Source of the DNA: Catonia carolina
Taxonomy: Eukaryota; Arthropoda; Insecta; Hemiptera; Achilidae
Length of the DNA: 64,000 nt
Direction: 5' to 3'
Assembly: GCA_035578175.1 (NCBI GenBank)
Contig: JAQMRL010000006.1
Location: 64,774,001-64,838,000 of the forward strand
The notes beneath the pieces are model-generated. The model ran no database searches, was not told the origin of the DNA, and saw only the letters and a program-made list of their open reading frames with translations. Every line of letters begins with the position of its first letter. The first letter of the stretch is position 1. The position numbers were made by a program, and so were the translations under genes. Below are positions 1 through 11,358 of this stretch, piece after piece.

Positions 1-185
1 CGATCTATGTCTGCTGAAATTCTTGTGTTCTCGTGCTTACTTTAACATCAATTACTGATTTTCCGTACTTTTGAAGTTTAACAAAGGTTGATTTTCAATT
101 TGCGTCATTCACTTATAATTAAAATCAGGTTATGTTTTTCATATTACATTGTTCGTTCATGATTAAACGTAGGTTATATTGTTCA
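1..185 (-). repeat. Family D repeat, 5'-part fragment
   Basis: Read on the minus strand, this matches the early part of the ~970-bp family D repeat (best copies 43088-44052 and 56850-57833). Shared landmarks are ATAACCTAATTTTAATCATG-like sequence, then a GTGAATGACGCAAAATGAAA-like stretch, then GGAAAATCACTAATT. It is cut by the window start. No coding potential is seen. Confidence 0.6.
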
Positions 186-372
186 TTGGTCTATCAATAA
201 TCGAGGGTAATATTGATGGAGTGAATTGTAGGGAAAAGCAAAGGTTAGAATATGTAAAGCAAATTACAAAAGATGTAGGGTGTTACATGTATGTAGATAT
301 AAAACGACTTGCGCAAGATAGAACAACCTAGAGAATTGCATCAAATCAGTCGAGAAACTGATGACAAAAAAA
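186..372 (+). pseudogene. LINE ORF2 C-terminus relic (GRQRLEY type)
   Basis: The plus-strand reading gives IIEGNIDGVN, then KQRLEYVKQITKDVGC, then IKRLAQDRT and IASNQS, with stops. This is the C-terminal tail of a non-LTR retrotransposon reverse transcriptase. Three more relics of the same lineage lie at 4740-5203, 22936-23195 and 42118-42322. The 3' end runs into CTGATGAC followed by an A-run, probably the element's natural terminus. Everything 5' of the tail is missing, as in a 5'-truncated insertion. Confidence 0.7.
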
Positions 373-1465
373 AATCTTTTTCATTATTTACGTGACAAGA
401 GAAAGTCGTGTAAGTGCTTCAACATAGATTCGTTTGTTTCGTACTACTACCACATGGTAGTAGGTATTTAATTTTAGTTTGAAATGCAAGGAAAACCTTA
501 TTTTTGCCTTTTCTGATCAGCTATCGCCTTACTAGACCACCTGAACGCCCCAAATTTTCTGTGGGCCTTCCACCGCCCTCCTGAAGTCCTGAACACCACC
601 ACTTAGGGGTCGTTATCGTTCACTTTGAGAAAGGATGACCTAGATAGTTAAAAACTCGGAAAATTGGTTTTTTTAGGAGCCATACTGAAAAGCTTAGGCA
701 TTTGCCTCTAAGGATTAACCTAGTGAAGTGGCGAGTCGTAGAAAATTTATATTTCTGACCCTATACGAACATAAATCCTATACGAAGTTTATGAATATAA
801 ATGTTTATGAACATAAATCCTATATAATTTTGATTTCTTATCCGGGTTCAGTACTTTGTTCTCAATCTGTATTTTCATGAGCGACTCGACAAATTTTACA
901 ACCGAGTGGCTTAAATTGTGTAATTCTATTGTAAAAATGTGTACTTTAGTAAATTTGTTTGAAGTATAATTAAGTGGCCTCGGTTATTAATGAATACCAT
1001 CCAGGCTGTTGTATTATTTTGCTAATGACGTCACTTGATCTGTATAATTAATTGACTTCCTTGGCCTGGCATGTGGTGTTTCCGTGCGCCTATCCGTTTT
1101 GTTTGTTCAACTGTCTCTTTACCCAACTATTAATTCTCTTTGGCTTATGTTACGGAGAGTCTACAAAACATTGTTATAAAATATTAAAACAATACGGAAA
1201 TGTTGTAGTACGACAAATCTGAGTTATATGCTGAGGGTTTAAAAATAACTAATCCTTTTTAGGAAATGTAAAAAATAGGTACTGATGAATTTCTCTGAGA
1301 ATTAACTTATACCACCCTACTACAGTATTCATAAACGTTTGTGGCTAAAAACATCCTCTTACATTTAAAAAAAAATATTTAAAAGATTCATTAACAGGTT
1401 GATTACAAGCGACTACGGTGGGTTTTGCAACTGAAACGTTGGATTTTGTCATGTTATAATTTCCA
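373..1465. other. No gene recognised
   Basis: AT-rich sequence with stops in all frames. There is a modestly GC-richer patch around 530-620. I see no repeat family used elsewhere in the window. Confidence 0.5.
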
Positions 1466-1537
1466 AATCCTAGCCAGGTAACGAACCCAGGAACTACACG
1501 TTGTAGGTCAGAGGGGTACCACTACGCTACGGAGGCG
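1466..1537 (-). mobile_element. tRNA-like SINE head, isolated
   Basis: On the minus strand a tRNA-like block begins GCCTCCGTAGCGTAGTGG (A-box-like TAGCGTAGTGG, 1519-1530 region) and ends with a B-box-like GGGTTCGTTACC (1479-1490). The acceptor ends do not pair, so a functional tRNA is unlikely. It differs from the SINE-B and SINE-C heads found elsewhere here. No clear tail or target-site duplication was found. Confidence 0.5.
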
Positions 1538-2154
1538 GCCCGATTACCAATCTTAATAGAGCTTCTCTCATAACTTTGTAGCCAACAGCTACAAACAATT
1601 AATAACAATACTTTTTTTCTTTTTAAATTCCGTAAATAGTTAACTATTACTTATCTGTAAGATTTAAACTCCGTACATCAGCTAACAGCTGAGTTCATCA
1701 CTACTACACATACCCGGTGGATTGAATTTGGTTAAATTGAATATAGTACAACCTATCACATCCAGACCCTTCCATATTCGGACGTATCTCTAAACTAATT
1801 TCTGAATGTTGGTTTTTTCCGAGGCGGTGAGAAAAAACTCATGTTCACTCCCTCAAGATGGGGGAAGTAGTGTTGGACTCAATTGAGGCGTCCTCGTCCA
1901 ACCCCAAAAAGGCCGCAACTGCCTATCAACCAAAAACCCACCGCCTGGCCACTTGATCCGATATAAGGAAACAACCCCCTCAAATCACCTCCCTCGGAAC
2001 TGTTTATATAATACTACAAGGGAAATGTCGGGCGTGGAAGGGAACCGTAGCCTAATTCCCCTCTCGCTGTCACTGACCAAAACTCACTCTCTCACTTTCA
2101 TTTATCTCTTTCATCACCAGTTAACTACCTAAAACCGGGACAGGAATGATTTAC

Positions 2155-2436
2155 TGTGGGAGAGGGCGATTCCGCTGATCTCCATATGTCTCCTCCCTTC
2201 GCAGTCTCCCGACTACCCTCGCCGCAAACTGAGCGACCACATTCCAGCTCTCCTCATCCCGCAGTAGCGGTACCCCTACACTCTCTGAGATCCACTCTGC
2301 AACGCCTATCTTCCCAGATGTCTTCATTCTGTCGAGGCCAAAATAGGGACATCTTTCAAAAATATGCGCAATGGACTCCTCCTCTTCACTGTCGCGCAGT
2401 CGACATTTGAAAAGAATGTGTTTAGCGGTAACGCTG
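2155..2436 (-). pseudogene. LINE ORF2 C-terminal fragment with zinc-knuckle-like motif
   Basis: The minus strand reads AKHILFKCRLRDSEEEE followed by SIAHIFERCPYFGLDR. A C-x12-H-x4-C arrangement is visible. Family knowledge: I, Jockey and R1-type LINE ORF2 proteins end in a CCHC-like knuckle of the form Cx2-3Cx7-8Hx4C; here one cysteine is absent. The frame continues to about 2155 with an arginine-rich tail. The GC-richer flank at 1860-2150 may be the element's 3' region. The 84-codon plus-strand frame over the same DNA is an antisense shadow. Confidence 0.65.
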
Positions 2437-2449
2437 ACAGAATTCCTGC

Positions 2450-3325
2450 TTTACAAATTTCTCGGAAAAACTTCTACTGCTATTGTACACTTCTGAAATA
2501 GACATATTTCCAAAAATCGACGTGCTAACCCTGTGGTAAAGTTTTAATTGACTGCTTAATGGAACAAGCAGAATATTAGTTCAATAAGTCTTTTAAAATT
2601 GGTCAATTCGATTAACACATATGACAAACCATAATAATCATAATGATAAAAAACCATAATAATCATAATAATAAAAAACTTGGCAAGAAAAATTAATAAA
2701 AATTTATAGGCCGAAAAGTAATTTAAAATACGATAAAAATTTAAGCTACATAAGACACGATATAGAAAAAGGTTTTTTACGCGATAACATTACAGTATTT
2801 TCAACAGTGAACATCGGCTATAGGATTTTTTCTGAACTACCACAAAGGTTACCCTCGCGGGATAAGTAGGCGAGTTTAACCGACTGAAGATTGAAACGGA
2901 AAACAAAAAAAAAACACCTAGAAGTAAAACGTATATACAACACAAACATAATGAAGTATAAATGCATATTTACAGTTAAATCGTCCATGGATATTTTTAA
3001 AACGCATTTAGTTTTTTATAACTAAGAGTTGTTCGTTCCATTTACAAAAATATGAATCGATTATTTTTAAACTGACCGTGACGTTGTCAAAGTAAAAAGG
3101 GGTTTTAAGTTTTCCGGTTAGAAATATGATTAATGCACATTTCTCAATTTACTTACTAAATAATGTATAAAACAATAAAATATAAAGGGATTTGTTATGG
3201 GAATTAAATTCTGTAATAAATTATGTTTTGTATAATAGTTAAACATCTGTAACTGTTTCAGAATTGGGAATTTTTCCACCCAATAAAAACTTAAATTGTA
3301 TCATCCCGAATAAGTATTTTCCGAA
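2450..3325. other. No gene recognised
   Basis: Very AT-rich sequence including TAATAATCATAATAATAA-type simple sequence near 2630-2680. No coding or family match was found. Confidence 0.5.
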
Positions 3326-3490
3326 TAGGAATTTCAATAGAATGCCAGAAAGCCTCTTGAAGTCAGTTTAGCAAGAAGATACAAACCAGTGGGAAGGAGA
3401 AATAATGGCAGGCCGAAGAAAATATGGGTGCCGAAACAGGTACAAATGACTAACCCATGATGAGACGAAGAAGGAGGAAGAGAAAAAAAA
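3326..3490 (+). pseudogene. LINE C-terminal scrap (GRPKK type)
   Basis: Plus-strand codons give NRMPESLL and, after frame slips, RRYKPVGRRNNGRPKKIW and PKQVQ, then a GA-rich 3' end (GAAGAAGGAGGAAGAG). The layout matches the end of the LINE at 48578-49900: a Met-Pro-Glu-x-Leu segment, a Gly-Arg-Pro-Arg/Lys-Lys-Arg-Trp segment, then a GAA-rich tail. It has decayed through frameshifts. Confidence 0.6.
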
Positions 3491-3825
3491 ATCAGTAATT
3501 CGGAACTTGGTTAAGAAGAACATATAGGTTCGCCCGGTGGCAGGTTCGCAGCTTTAAGAAAACACAGAATTGAATAAAAATAAAAACAATTTCATTTTCT
3601 GCTATCTTAAAAGTTAATGCTTTTCTGTTGATATGCAACACTTGTTACGTTCTGTAAGAAATCATCAGAAATTTTAATTATTAAGGAGTGTTCGCAAAAA
3701 ACAATAAATTTCTAACAACGGTACCACTCACACGATTTTCAATTTCTTTTACAATGAGTACCTAATTTTTTTTTTATTGCCAATGAGTATCAAATGAAAT
3801 TTTTTTTTGTTGTATGTTTTATATA

Positions 3826-4223
3826 CCCATAACAACAGGCAGGTCGAGAGTTAAATTATTTTCACTCGATCTATTAGTTCTAGGGCTACAAAAAATAGAT
3901 CTGTTCTTATCACATTGTCAGCCAATTAAATAACGGAAGCATTTAAAAACAGAAGAGGTAGAGGTGTAAAAGACACAAGTTACAGTTATGTCTTTTGAGA
4001 GTAATGAATTTCATCATTATACAGCCAGACCCAGTGGTGAATGAAGTGAAGGTGTCATTTGAAGAGTGGAAAGTAGATGCTTTTTAGAGCCCCTGGCATG
4101 CTGATAAGCATACATTTTAACTCAGAGAGGAAGGTAAATGGAAACCACGTCACTCCTCGTTTTACTTAGTAAAGCTTCTAGAGGTTCAAACTAGCTTTTC
4201 AGCTATGATGATCTAAACAACAC
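3826..4223 (+). mobile_element. SINE-A copy 1
   Basis: Near full-length copy, from ATAACAACAGGCAGG to ATCTAAACAACAC. It shares the GGTAGAGGTGTAAAAGACAC block and the 3' terminal region. Both terminal hairpins are mutated and no convincing target-site duplication is seen, so it is probably an older insertion. Confidence 0.85.
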
Positions 4224-4739
4224 ACAAAAACGACAAAACTGAATCACCGTTAATTTTATTAACTTGAAGTACGGTAAATTCTATCTATCTAATATATTCT
4301 GCTGTACACACCAAATATGTAGATTGTGGATACAATGTTTTATAAAATTTAACTATCGGATAGAGTACAGTTCCGCTCTAAAAAACGATATTATCTTATA
4401 CTCCTTCATTTTTTCAAAATTTCTGTACACTATTTCAGAGAAAAATATCCAAAATATAAAGTTACATCCCATTTCTAGATAGAAAGTTACGTAAACCAAC
4501 CAAAAATTAGAGATCGTAGCTACAATTTTTTCTAAATTACAGCTTTTATCTACTTTTTACTTATTACAGATATAAGTTACTCTTCCTTTCCATTGGGATA
4601 CTGATATAAAAAAATTTCTATTTCCTGAAATATAGGTTTTATTTATACAATCGAGGTTAAGGTTTAAACGTATAAATGTAGCGAGGGTTTAAGTTTATTT
4701 TTCCGTGATGGGCAACAAGCAAGTGAAAATGTTGAGCAG

Positions 4740-5203
4740 TAGCAAGCGTGAATTACAGGAGATGGTAAATTTAAAAGTAGGCGACAAAACATAGCTACAG
4801 GAAGTTGGGAATTCTGCTACCTAGAGAGTAAAATAACAAAGGAAGAAGCACAAATGATATCAAAAGGATTGCTAAAGCTAGAAAGGCCTTTGAAATGAAA
4901 AGAGCTTACTGACTGCAAACATTGACTTACAGATTAGGAAATTTTTTACAGATAAATTTGATTAGTAAATCTGATTTACAGATTTAAGAGATTATGTTTG
5001 GAGTGTAGCATTATATGGGAGTGAAACGCGGTACTGTTCTATCAAAATTGGAGGGTAATATTGAGGGAGAGAGGGAGGCAAAGGTTACAATATATAAAAC
5101 AAATTACTACAGATATAGGGTGTTGCAGATAGGTAAATATGAAACAACTTCCGCAGGATAGACAGCTTGGACAACTGCATCAAATTAGTCAAAACTGATA
5201 AAA
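4740..5203 (+). pseudogene. LINE ORF2 C-terminal relic (GRQRLEY type)
   Basis: Broken plus-strand frames read YLESKITKEEAQ, then LLTANIDLQIRKFFTD, then RDYVWSVALYGSET, followed by a decayed EGN..GRQR..Y..ITKD segment ending near AWTTASNQS. This order is known from arthropod LINE reverse transcriptases downstream of the catalytic domain. It is longer than its relatives at 186-372 and 22936-23195, and it is inactive. Confidence 0.7.
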
Positions 5204-5850
5204 ATAAAGGGCAACAAGCATTGTATTGTTATAGTCAGTTGTAAAACGGAAAAACAAGTTTAAAAACAAAGAACGAAGGGAAAAAAGAAACGCGTTAAAA
5301 ACAATTTGGTAAATGATATCTCTACAGTTTCACCGCAGGAAAATGTATTCTCAGAGCTACTTGTAGATGTAAAGTACAATGCGGTCGGTGAACTAGACTA
5401 CAATATTATATTATTCAGTTGAACAGCAGATTACGTAGAACTCAAAATAGGATTTGTAAACCATAACACAGAACATACAATAGTACGGTAAGTAATTTTA
5501 TCAATAATTAAATACTAATAGAAAATGTTAATAGCAAATATAGTTAACGGCTAACCGTATTGAACAAACTTTGCAAATCCATTACCTAATTCAATTTCTT
5601 AATGGATTTCATGAATAAAAATTAATCTTTCTCGAAGTACATACAGTAACTTACCCGTTATTTAAATTTGAACTCAAATTGAAGAAAAGATAAACCTTAG
5701 TTTTTTTTCTTTAGGTAATAGTTTATTCATCTACAAAGTTATACGGTACAAATATTTACTCAAAAGTGCACCATAAACGGTACACGAATTAATTTAACGG
5801 TAAACGGTTACGAATTAAGATATCTTCTTTCAACGAAAATGTACAAAATA
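5204..5850. other. No gene recognised
   Basis: AT-rich spacer with no long frame and no match to the repeat families of this window. Confidence 0.5.
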
Positions 5851-5851
5851 T

Positions 5852-6242
5852 GTTGTTTAGGTCAACAGCCGAAAGGCTGGTTTGAACCTCTAGAGGTTTT
5901 ACTGAGTAAAAACGAGGAGTAAGGTGGTTTACCATTGCCTTCCTCACTGAGTTGAAAGAGTATGCTTTTAGCATGCCAGGCCCTCCGAAAAGCACTCACT
6001 TTCAACCCTGCAAATGACACCTTCACTTCATTCACCACAGGGTCTGGCTGCATAGTGAAATTCATTACTTTTAGAGGAGATAATTCTGACTAGTGTCTTT
6101 TACACCTCTACCTCTTCTGTTCTTAAATAGTTCAGTCATACAAGTGGCTGACTATGTGATAAGAAACAGAACTATTTTTTTTAGCCCTGGACCAAACAGA
6201 TGGAGTGCAAATAAAATAACACTCCACCTACCCGTTTTGGGC
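5852..6242 (-). mobile_element. SINE-A copy 2 with 13-bp target-site duplication
   Basis: Full-length minus-strand copy flanked by ATGTACAAAATAT at 5839-5851 and 6243-6255, an exact 13-bp direct repeat. The 3' hairpin region (CAGCC...GGCTG on the element strand) is intact. It belongs to the subtype with GGTGGAAAGT rather than GTGGAAAATATG. The two 67-68-codon frames over it are read-through of the SINE. Confidence 0.93.
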
Positions 6243-6391
6243 ATGTACAAAATATAAAAATCTTTTTCAACTTACCAAAATCAAACGAGCTAGTTTTAAG
6301 AACTAATTTTCTACCATAAAATAAAACAAATCTACAGAAAAAAATGAAAATTCATGATGGGGAGTAATAATTTTTATTAACGTTGCCACGC

Positions 6392-6568
6392 TCATGGCTG
6401 GTGGCAATTTAAAAAAAGACTTACCTTAAACTTATGGCAAAAACCATTAGTGATTTCAGTATTTAATCTTTAAGAGGAATCGAATGACATTATTTTTGTT
6501 TCCAAATTATGACTTTGATTTCTTGACTTCCGGTTTTAGACTTCCTGTCTGAACCGGAGCTTCAAACC
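6392..6568 (-). repeat. Family G repeat fragment
   Basis: Minus-strand match to family G (see 53080-53500). Landmarks are the CTTCCGGTTT area, GTTTCCAAATT, CGAATGACA, AACCATTAGTGATTTC and GGTGGCAATTT. Partial copy. Confidence 0.65.
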
Positions 6569-6667
6569 TAATAGCTATGTCCACACTCGTGCGATGTAGC
6601 ATGCGCTTTGAGGCATAATAAAGCCGTAACATAAACAAAATAAAATAAATAAATAAAATATATGAAA

Positions 6668-7097
6668 GCACAGCTCCCCGTGATTTTCAGCAGTCACACC
6701 GTTTACCCTTTCTTGTAGAGCACAAAAGAGTAGTAATTGAGGCGATTTTTTTATAAAAACGTATGAGCAGTTTTAAGAAAATCGCACGAATAAACCACTA
6801 CTTTGGGATCACCATTTTTTATAAAAATCTTCATATCGAATCCCTTTATGGTATCTAATTTAAGTTCAAAGTTTCAACTTTGACGCACGTATGGTATGAT
6901 ACTCCGTTCTTGAGATATTAGTTCACAAACCAACACACACACTTATCAATCTGTAAAACGATGTATTATTTTTTGGTTCAGGGGACCTAAGAACGTGCAT
7001 TCCCAGTCAAAACTCGATTTTAAAAAATTGACATGACACCAATAGGTCCACTGCCTTCCCTATATTTGATATATAAGGCAAGAGAAAGTAAAAAAAT
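6668..7097 (+). repeat. Family D repeat, 3' part
   Basis: Diverged 3' half of family D. It contains CCGTTCTTGAGATATT, a short CACACACAC tract, GGTTCAGGGGACCT, CAAAACTCGATTT and the terminal GGCAAGAGAAAGTAAAAAA. The 5' half is absent. Confidence 0.7.
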
Positions 7098-7099
7098 GG

Positions 7100-8190
7100 T
7101 CCTACGTAAAATGTTCACGGATCAATTCATTTCAAATTCAATCATACTAATACACAAGCATCATCACAATAAACAAAATAAAACAATTAATTATTTATAT
7201 TAAAAGTAAAAGGTATTACAAAAATTTAGTAAACATGAAAAAAGTTACTATTTTTATGCATTGAGAAGCAAAAAAAAACATTTAATCTGGTATATTGGAT
7301 TTGATGGTTACTGGACAGATACATGGAGATTGAAGGAGGGTTGGTATGTTTTTATATATTAGTACAAAATAAATTTTTGTTTTAGTTAAGGGATTGAAAG
7401 GGTGTACATTTTTTTGTGTTGTTGGGAGAAAGGGTGAAAGTGATTTTGACTGACAGGAGCAAAATCAAGTTGGCCTGTATATCAAACGGAGACCCAATTA
7501 TTATTAGACGCCTGAGGGTTTCCGATCTAATACCGACCCTTTTTCCATCGTTTCATCTCTCTCCGACTCATAGATTTACGCGGTCCTCTTTCTCACTCGT
7601 TTTCCATCCACACAACACCCAACTATCTGTATAACATTCTAAGCACGTATTTAGCCATAAATTTCGGTTTCAGTATTTGAATTAAACTAAACGTTTGCGC
7701 TGCTTGCAATCCAGTCGTTGGAATGATTATTGTTCACAGGAAAATCCCCATGTTTTCTCTTTCTCTCCTCTATACGATACACTATTTTCTATCTTCGTCT
7801 AAAATTCAGATACACGGTTCTATTTCGATACAACAACAAACAGTATACACCTCATACCTGTTCATTTTGCTTAATAATCTACAAAGTAACCCCATGTTAA
7901 ATGTTCTTGTAATACCAAAACGAGTTGAACTGTTTTGAATGGAGAATCGTTACGTCACTAATTTGTTATCGTGTTGTTCCAAGTAAGTACTAGGTACAAA
8001 ACAGATTAAATCCACTGATTTTAAGATCCAATTTGTACCAATCAAATTAATTCTACTCCATCAATTTATATAGTGTAGATTAAGTAACGATGGATGACGT
8101 GTGAAAATAGTTAGGAACAAACGTTGGTTGTCACTAAAAAATTTTGGGTCTTTTCTATTATCCCCCCCCCCAACACAATTTTTCACATAT
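7100..8190. other. No gene recognised
   Basis: Two frames of about 70 codons (7416-7634 and 7723-7938) lie here. Neither resembles a known family and both have AT-biased composition, so I do not call them genes. A C9 homopolymer lies at 8162-8171. Confidence 0.45.
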
Positions 8191-8192
8191 TT

Positions 8193-8548
8193 TTACTTTC
8201 CCTTGGCTGTATGAATTATAAAGGAAGGAAAGTATAGTTTTCATGTAGATTTTTTGAAATTGAGTTTTCACCGGATCTGCACGTTTTCAGACCCCCCTGA
8301 ACCAAAAAAAAACATGTTTTTAGCGATTGGTCTGTTTGTGTCTGAAAAGAATATCTCAAAAACGGAACGTCGTACGAACTTGAAACTTAAGTTAGATACC
8401 AATAAAGGACTCGACATAAACATTTTCATCAAAATCGGTCAACCGGAAGTATAAGTTTATTCGTGTCATTTTTCACTTTGTTGCGATTTTCTTAAAAACG
8501 GCTCCTACGATTTCTTTTAAAAATCGTCTCATTTACTAAAGATGTTAT
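8193..8548 (-). repeat. Family D repeat, 3' part, reversed
   Basis: Minus-strand D copy beginning TTTTACTTTCCCTTGG and running through GAGTTTTCACCGGATC, AAACATGTTTTTAGCGATTG and AATCGGTCAACCGGAAGT. The CA tract is almost lost (TGTTTGTGTCTG). The 66-codon plus frame here is read-through. Confidence 0.75.
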
Positions 8549-8613
8549 GCTCTACAAGATACGGACTAAGGAAAATGATGAATGACTATTTTTAAAATGC
8601 CAAAATAATTGCA

Positions 8614-8642
8614 ACAATAATAATAATAATAATAATAATAAT
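8614..8642. repeat. (TAA)n microsatellite
   Basis: A pure run of ATA/TAA trinucleotides directly abuts the AAC tail of the SINE-A copy that starts at 8645. It may be part of the duplicated TAA-rich target, since similar TAA sequence follows the SINE at 9049. Confidence 0.9.
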
Positions 8643-8644
8643 AC

Positions 8645-9046
8645 GTTGTTGTTGTTGTTGTTTAGGTCGACAGCCGAAAGGCTGGTTTGAACCTCTAGAG
8701 GTTTACAACGTAAAAACGAGAAGCGAGGTGGTTTACTATTGCCTTCCTCACCGAGGTGAAAGAATACGCTTATCAGCATACCAGGCCCTCCTAAAAGCAC
8801 CCACTTTCCAACCTCCGAATGACACCTTCACTTCACTCACCACAGGAACTGGCTGTAGAGTGAAATTCATTACTCTCAGAAGAGATAACTCTAACTAGTG
8901 TCTTTTACACCTCTACCTCTTCTGTTCTTAAATAGTTCAGTCATAATTGCCTGACTAAATGATAAGAAACAGAATTATTTTTTGAAGCTCTGAAACCAAA
9001 AGATCGAGTGTAATTAATTTAACACTCCACCTTCCTGTTATGGGCA
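8645..9046 (-). mobile_element. SINE-A copy 3
   Basis: Full-length reverse copy with the longest AAC tail in the window (GTTGTTGTTGTTGTTTAGG on the plus strand). Both sides are TAA-rich, so the target-site duplication cannot be delimited. Tail-length variation between copies is as expected for a retroposon. Confidence 0.9.
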
Positions 9047-9048
9047 AT

Positions 9049-9135
9049 TTAATAATTAAATAATAATAAATAACTAAATAGTAATAATAATAATAATAAT
9101 ACAATAAGTAGGCCTAATAACAGTAATAATGAGTT
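9049..9135. repeat. TAA-rich simple sequence
   Basis: Interrupted (TAA)n and (TAAA)n tracts directly after a SINE-A 5' end. Confidence 0.8.
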
Positions 9136-10120
9136 AGTGAAGGTAATGATGCTCATAAGTTCAAATCATTTTTAAAAATGGCTGATAAATCCGTGTTGTA
9201 AGTTAAGAATGAAGTTCTCATTTATTAATAAACAGACCCTGAAAGAACTTGAACGTTACACATAATTACGAAGCTATTGCAAAACACCGCATCTCTATAT
9301 ATCTGTACGACCGAAAACGCCGCAACTTAACCCTAAAATAATCTAATTTTCCTCGTCTTTTAAGTTATTTTTTTAATAAATTATCCATTCGAATAAATTA
9401 ATTAAACGTAACAAAAAATAAAAAGTAACGGAACTTACCATTAAGAAGTTAAAAAGGATGTTTATCTATGAAATATATTATGGCAAATAAAAGAAAGAGA
9501 TAAAAAACAGTGGTGAGAGGGACAGAAAACTTAGAGTATGGAGGGGGAGGACAATATTTAGTATTTATAAGACGTTCTCTATGTTGTGTAGTGGTTGTCA
9601 GCACATCCCTAAATTGGGAGTGTAAGGGGAGTAAAGCAAAAGAAAAAAGTTCGGTTGATAGAAGGGAAAGGTAAGTCGGAAGGAAAAAGTTAAAAAGACA
9701 GAAGATGTAGTGAGAAGAAGCGGGGGTAACGGAAAGACATCACTCGAATTTGGAATTCGATCAATTTTCTAAAAGACTCTGGAAAAGAATGGGGTACTTT
9801 ATCATACTCTCTCACTTGTAAATACTTCCGTTCACTTCGACTAGAAAAAGAGAGTCACGGATACACGAGGAGAAAGAAAATAACACTTAGAAATTTACCT
9901 CAATCATCATATGAAATAAAAACTTTTCTCTTTATCAAAACCACTTCAAAAGTTTAAATCGTAAATATTAACCGATCGTCCTAGTAAGAAGCATTCATAT
10001 AATTTAACGAAAAGTTATAAAATTATAAATATAACTTTTATGAACCCACCACAGAAAATTAACAGTAACCAAAACAAAAACGATAATTAGTAAAATCATG
10101 TTAACAATTTTAAGTTGGAA
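9136..10120. other. No gene recognised
   Basis: AT-rich with a purine-rich plus-strand stretch (about 9480-9720). No family match. Confidence 0.5.
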
Positions 10121-10123
10121 GAT

Positions 10124-10735
10124 CTTCTTCTTCTGCCTTTCAATGATTAGGCATCTCTACCTGTTCCGAACCTCTCAAATCTTCCCATCTTGTTCTCGGG
10201 CGTCCTCGCTCTCTCCTGCCCTCTGGCGTATAGCCCAGTGTCTGCTTAGGTATCCTATCCTCCCGCATTCTGTTTACATGCTCTAACCACTACATTCTGT
10301 TCTGGGATCCCTTGTTGTTTATAGAGATCGTGAGTTTTTTTCCTTTTCGGTATTCCTGTAACAATCTTCTCTACTACACCCACACGTATGTTGAAGAAAT
10401 TTCATTTCAGATGCTTGCAATCTGCTCTCCTGTGACTTTGATAGCACCCAAGTTTCACTGCTATAATAGTTGATGGTAGAGTAGAGTCGGCACGGTTAAT
10501 GTTTTATAAAATCTCACCCTCGTGTTTTTGCTGGTGCTATTTTTAAAAGTGCGGTGGATAGTTCGGCATATTTGCTGAAATCGGTGCATCTTATTGTAAG
10601 CATCTTTATCCTGTTGGTATGTAATGTTGCAACCTGATACTGAAAGTGGGAGATTTGTTCCAAAATATTATTATCTATAACAATTTTACTTCTGACTGGC
10701 TCCTTCCCCCTAAATGCCATTTACCTTTGTCTACT
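10124..10735 (-). pseudogene. LINE ORF2 C-terminal region relic
   Basis: On the minus strand MAFRGKEPVRSKIVID (10720 downward) matches MGFQGKVPIRTKIVLQ of the LINE at 48590-49882. Further on, WLEHVNRMREDRIPKQTLGY and GRRERGRPRTRWEDLRG match that element's C-terminus, ending in a GAA-rich tail near 10124. The middle is frameshifted. This is the 3' part of one LINE copy in reverse orientation. Confidence 0.75.
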
Positions 10736-10808
10736 TTGTCGAAACTAAGTTGGAATATAGAATTCAAAAATTGCTTGCATACTATTTAGATTTTCCCTCC
10801 ACACGGAG

Positions 10809-11168
10809 AACAGGCAGTTGGGGTGTTTAATTATTGGCTTTCGATCTGCTAGTTCCAGGGCTACAAAAAGTAGTTCTCTCTCTCATCACACAGTCAGCCA
10901 ATTAAATGACTGAAGCATTTTTTAACAGAACAGGTATAGGTGTAAAAGACACCAATCAAGAGTTATCTCCTCTGAGAGTAATGAATTTCATCAATACACA
11001 GCCAGACCCTGTGGTGAATGAGTGAAGGCCTGTGATGCTGATAAGTGTAGATTACTTTTCCACTCAGTGAAGAAGGCCTGGTTAACCATCTTACTCCTCT
11101 TTTTACTAAGTTAACCCTTTACCTAGAGGTTTAAACCAGCCTTTCGACTGATGACCTTAACAACACAA
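10809..11168 (+). mobile_element. SINE-A copy 4, internally deleted
   Basis: Forward copy from AACAGGCAGTTGGGGTG to GACCTTAACAACAC. About 40 bp are missing between GTGAATGAGTGAAG and TGATGCTGATAAG, which removes the TCATTTGCAG...GGCATG segment. No clear target-site duplication. Confidence 0.85.
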
Positions 11169-11196
11169 CTAAGATTTATCTTTTTAAATCACATCA

Positions 11197-11358
11197 AGCG
11201 GACGCCTCGTTGGTGTACTGGGTTTTCATGCCATAGGTGCCGGGTCCGATTACTCCTAGTCATGTCTGGCATTTTTCTATTACTCATTTTCATTTATCCT
11301 CCTTCATCGTTGGTATTAGCAATAATGTACACAACAGTCAGACGTAAAAACAAAAAAT
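11197..11358 (+). mobile_element. SINE-B-like element with variant tRNA head
   Basis: The body matches SINE-B (TTCATTTATCCTCCTTCATC, then TATTAGCAATAAT, then CAGTCAGACGTAAAAAC and an A-rich end). The head (TTGGTGTACTGG, then GGGTCCGATTACTCC) is tRNA-like but differs from the SINE-B head at 54159. It may be an old copy or a sibling family that exchanged its promoter head. Confidence 0.6.

Noticed and set aside
2156..2410. 84-codon plus-strand Ser/Pro-rich frame
   Set aside because: It is antisense to a recognisable LINE C-terminus on the minus strand.
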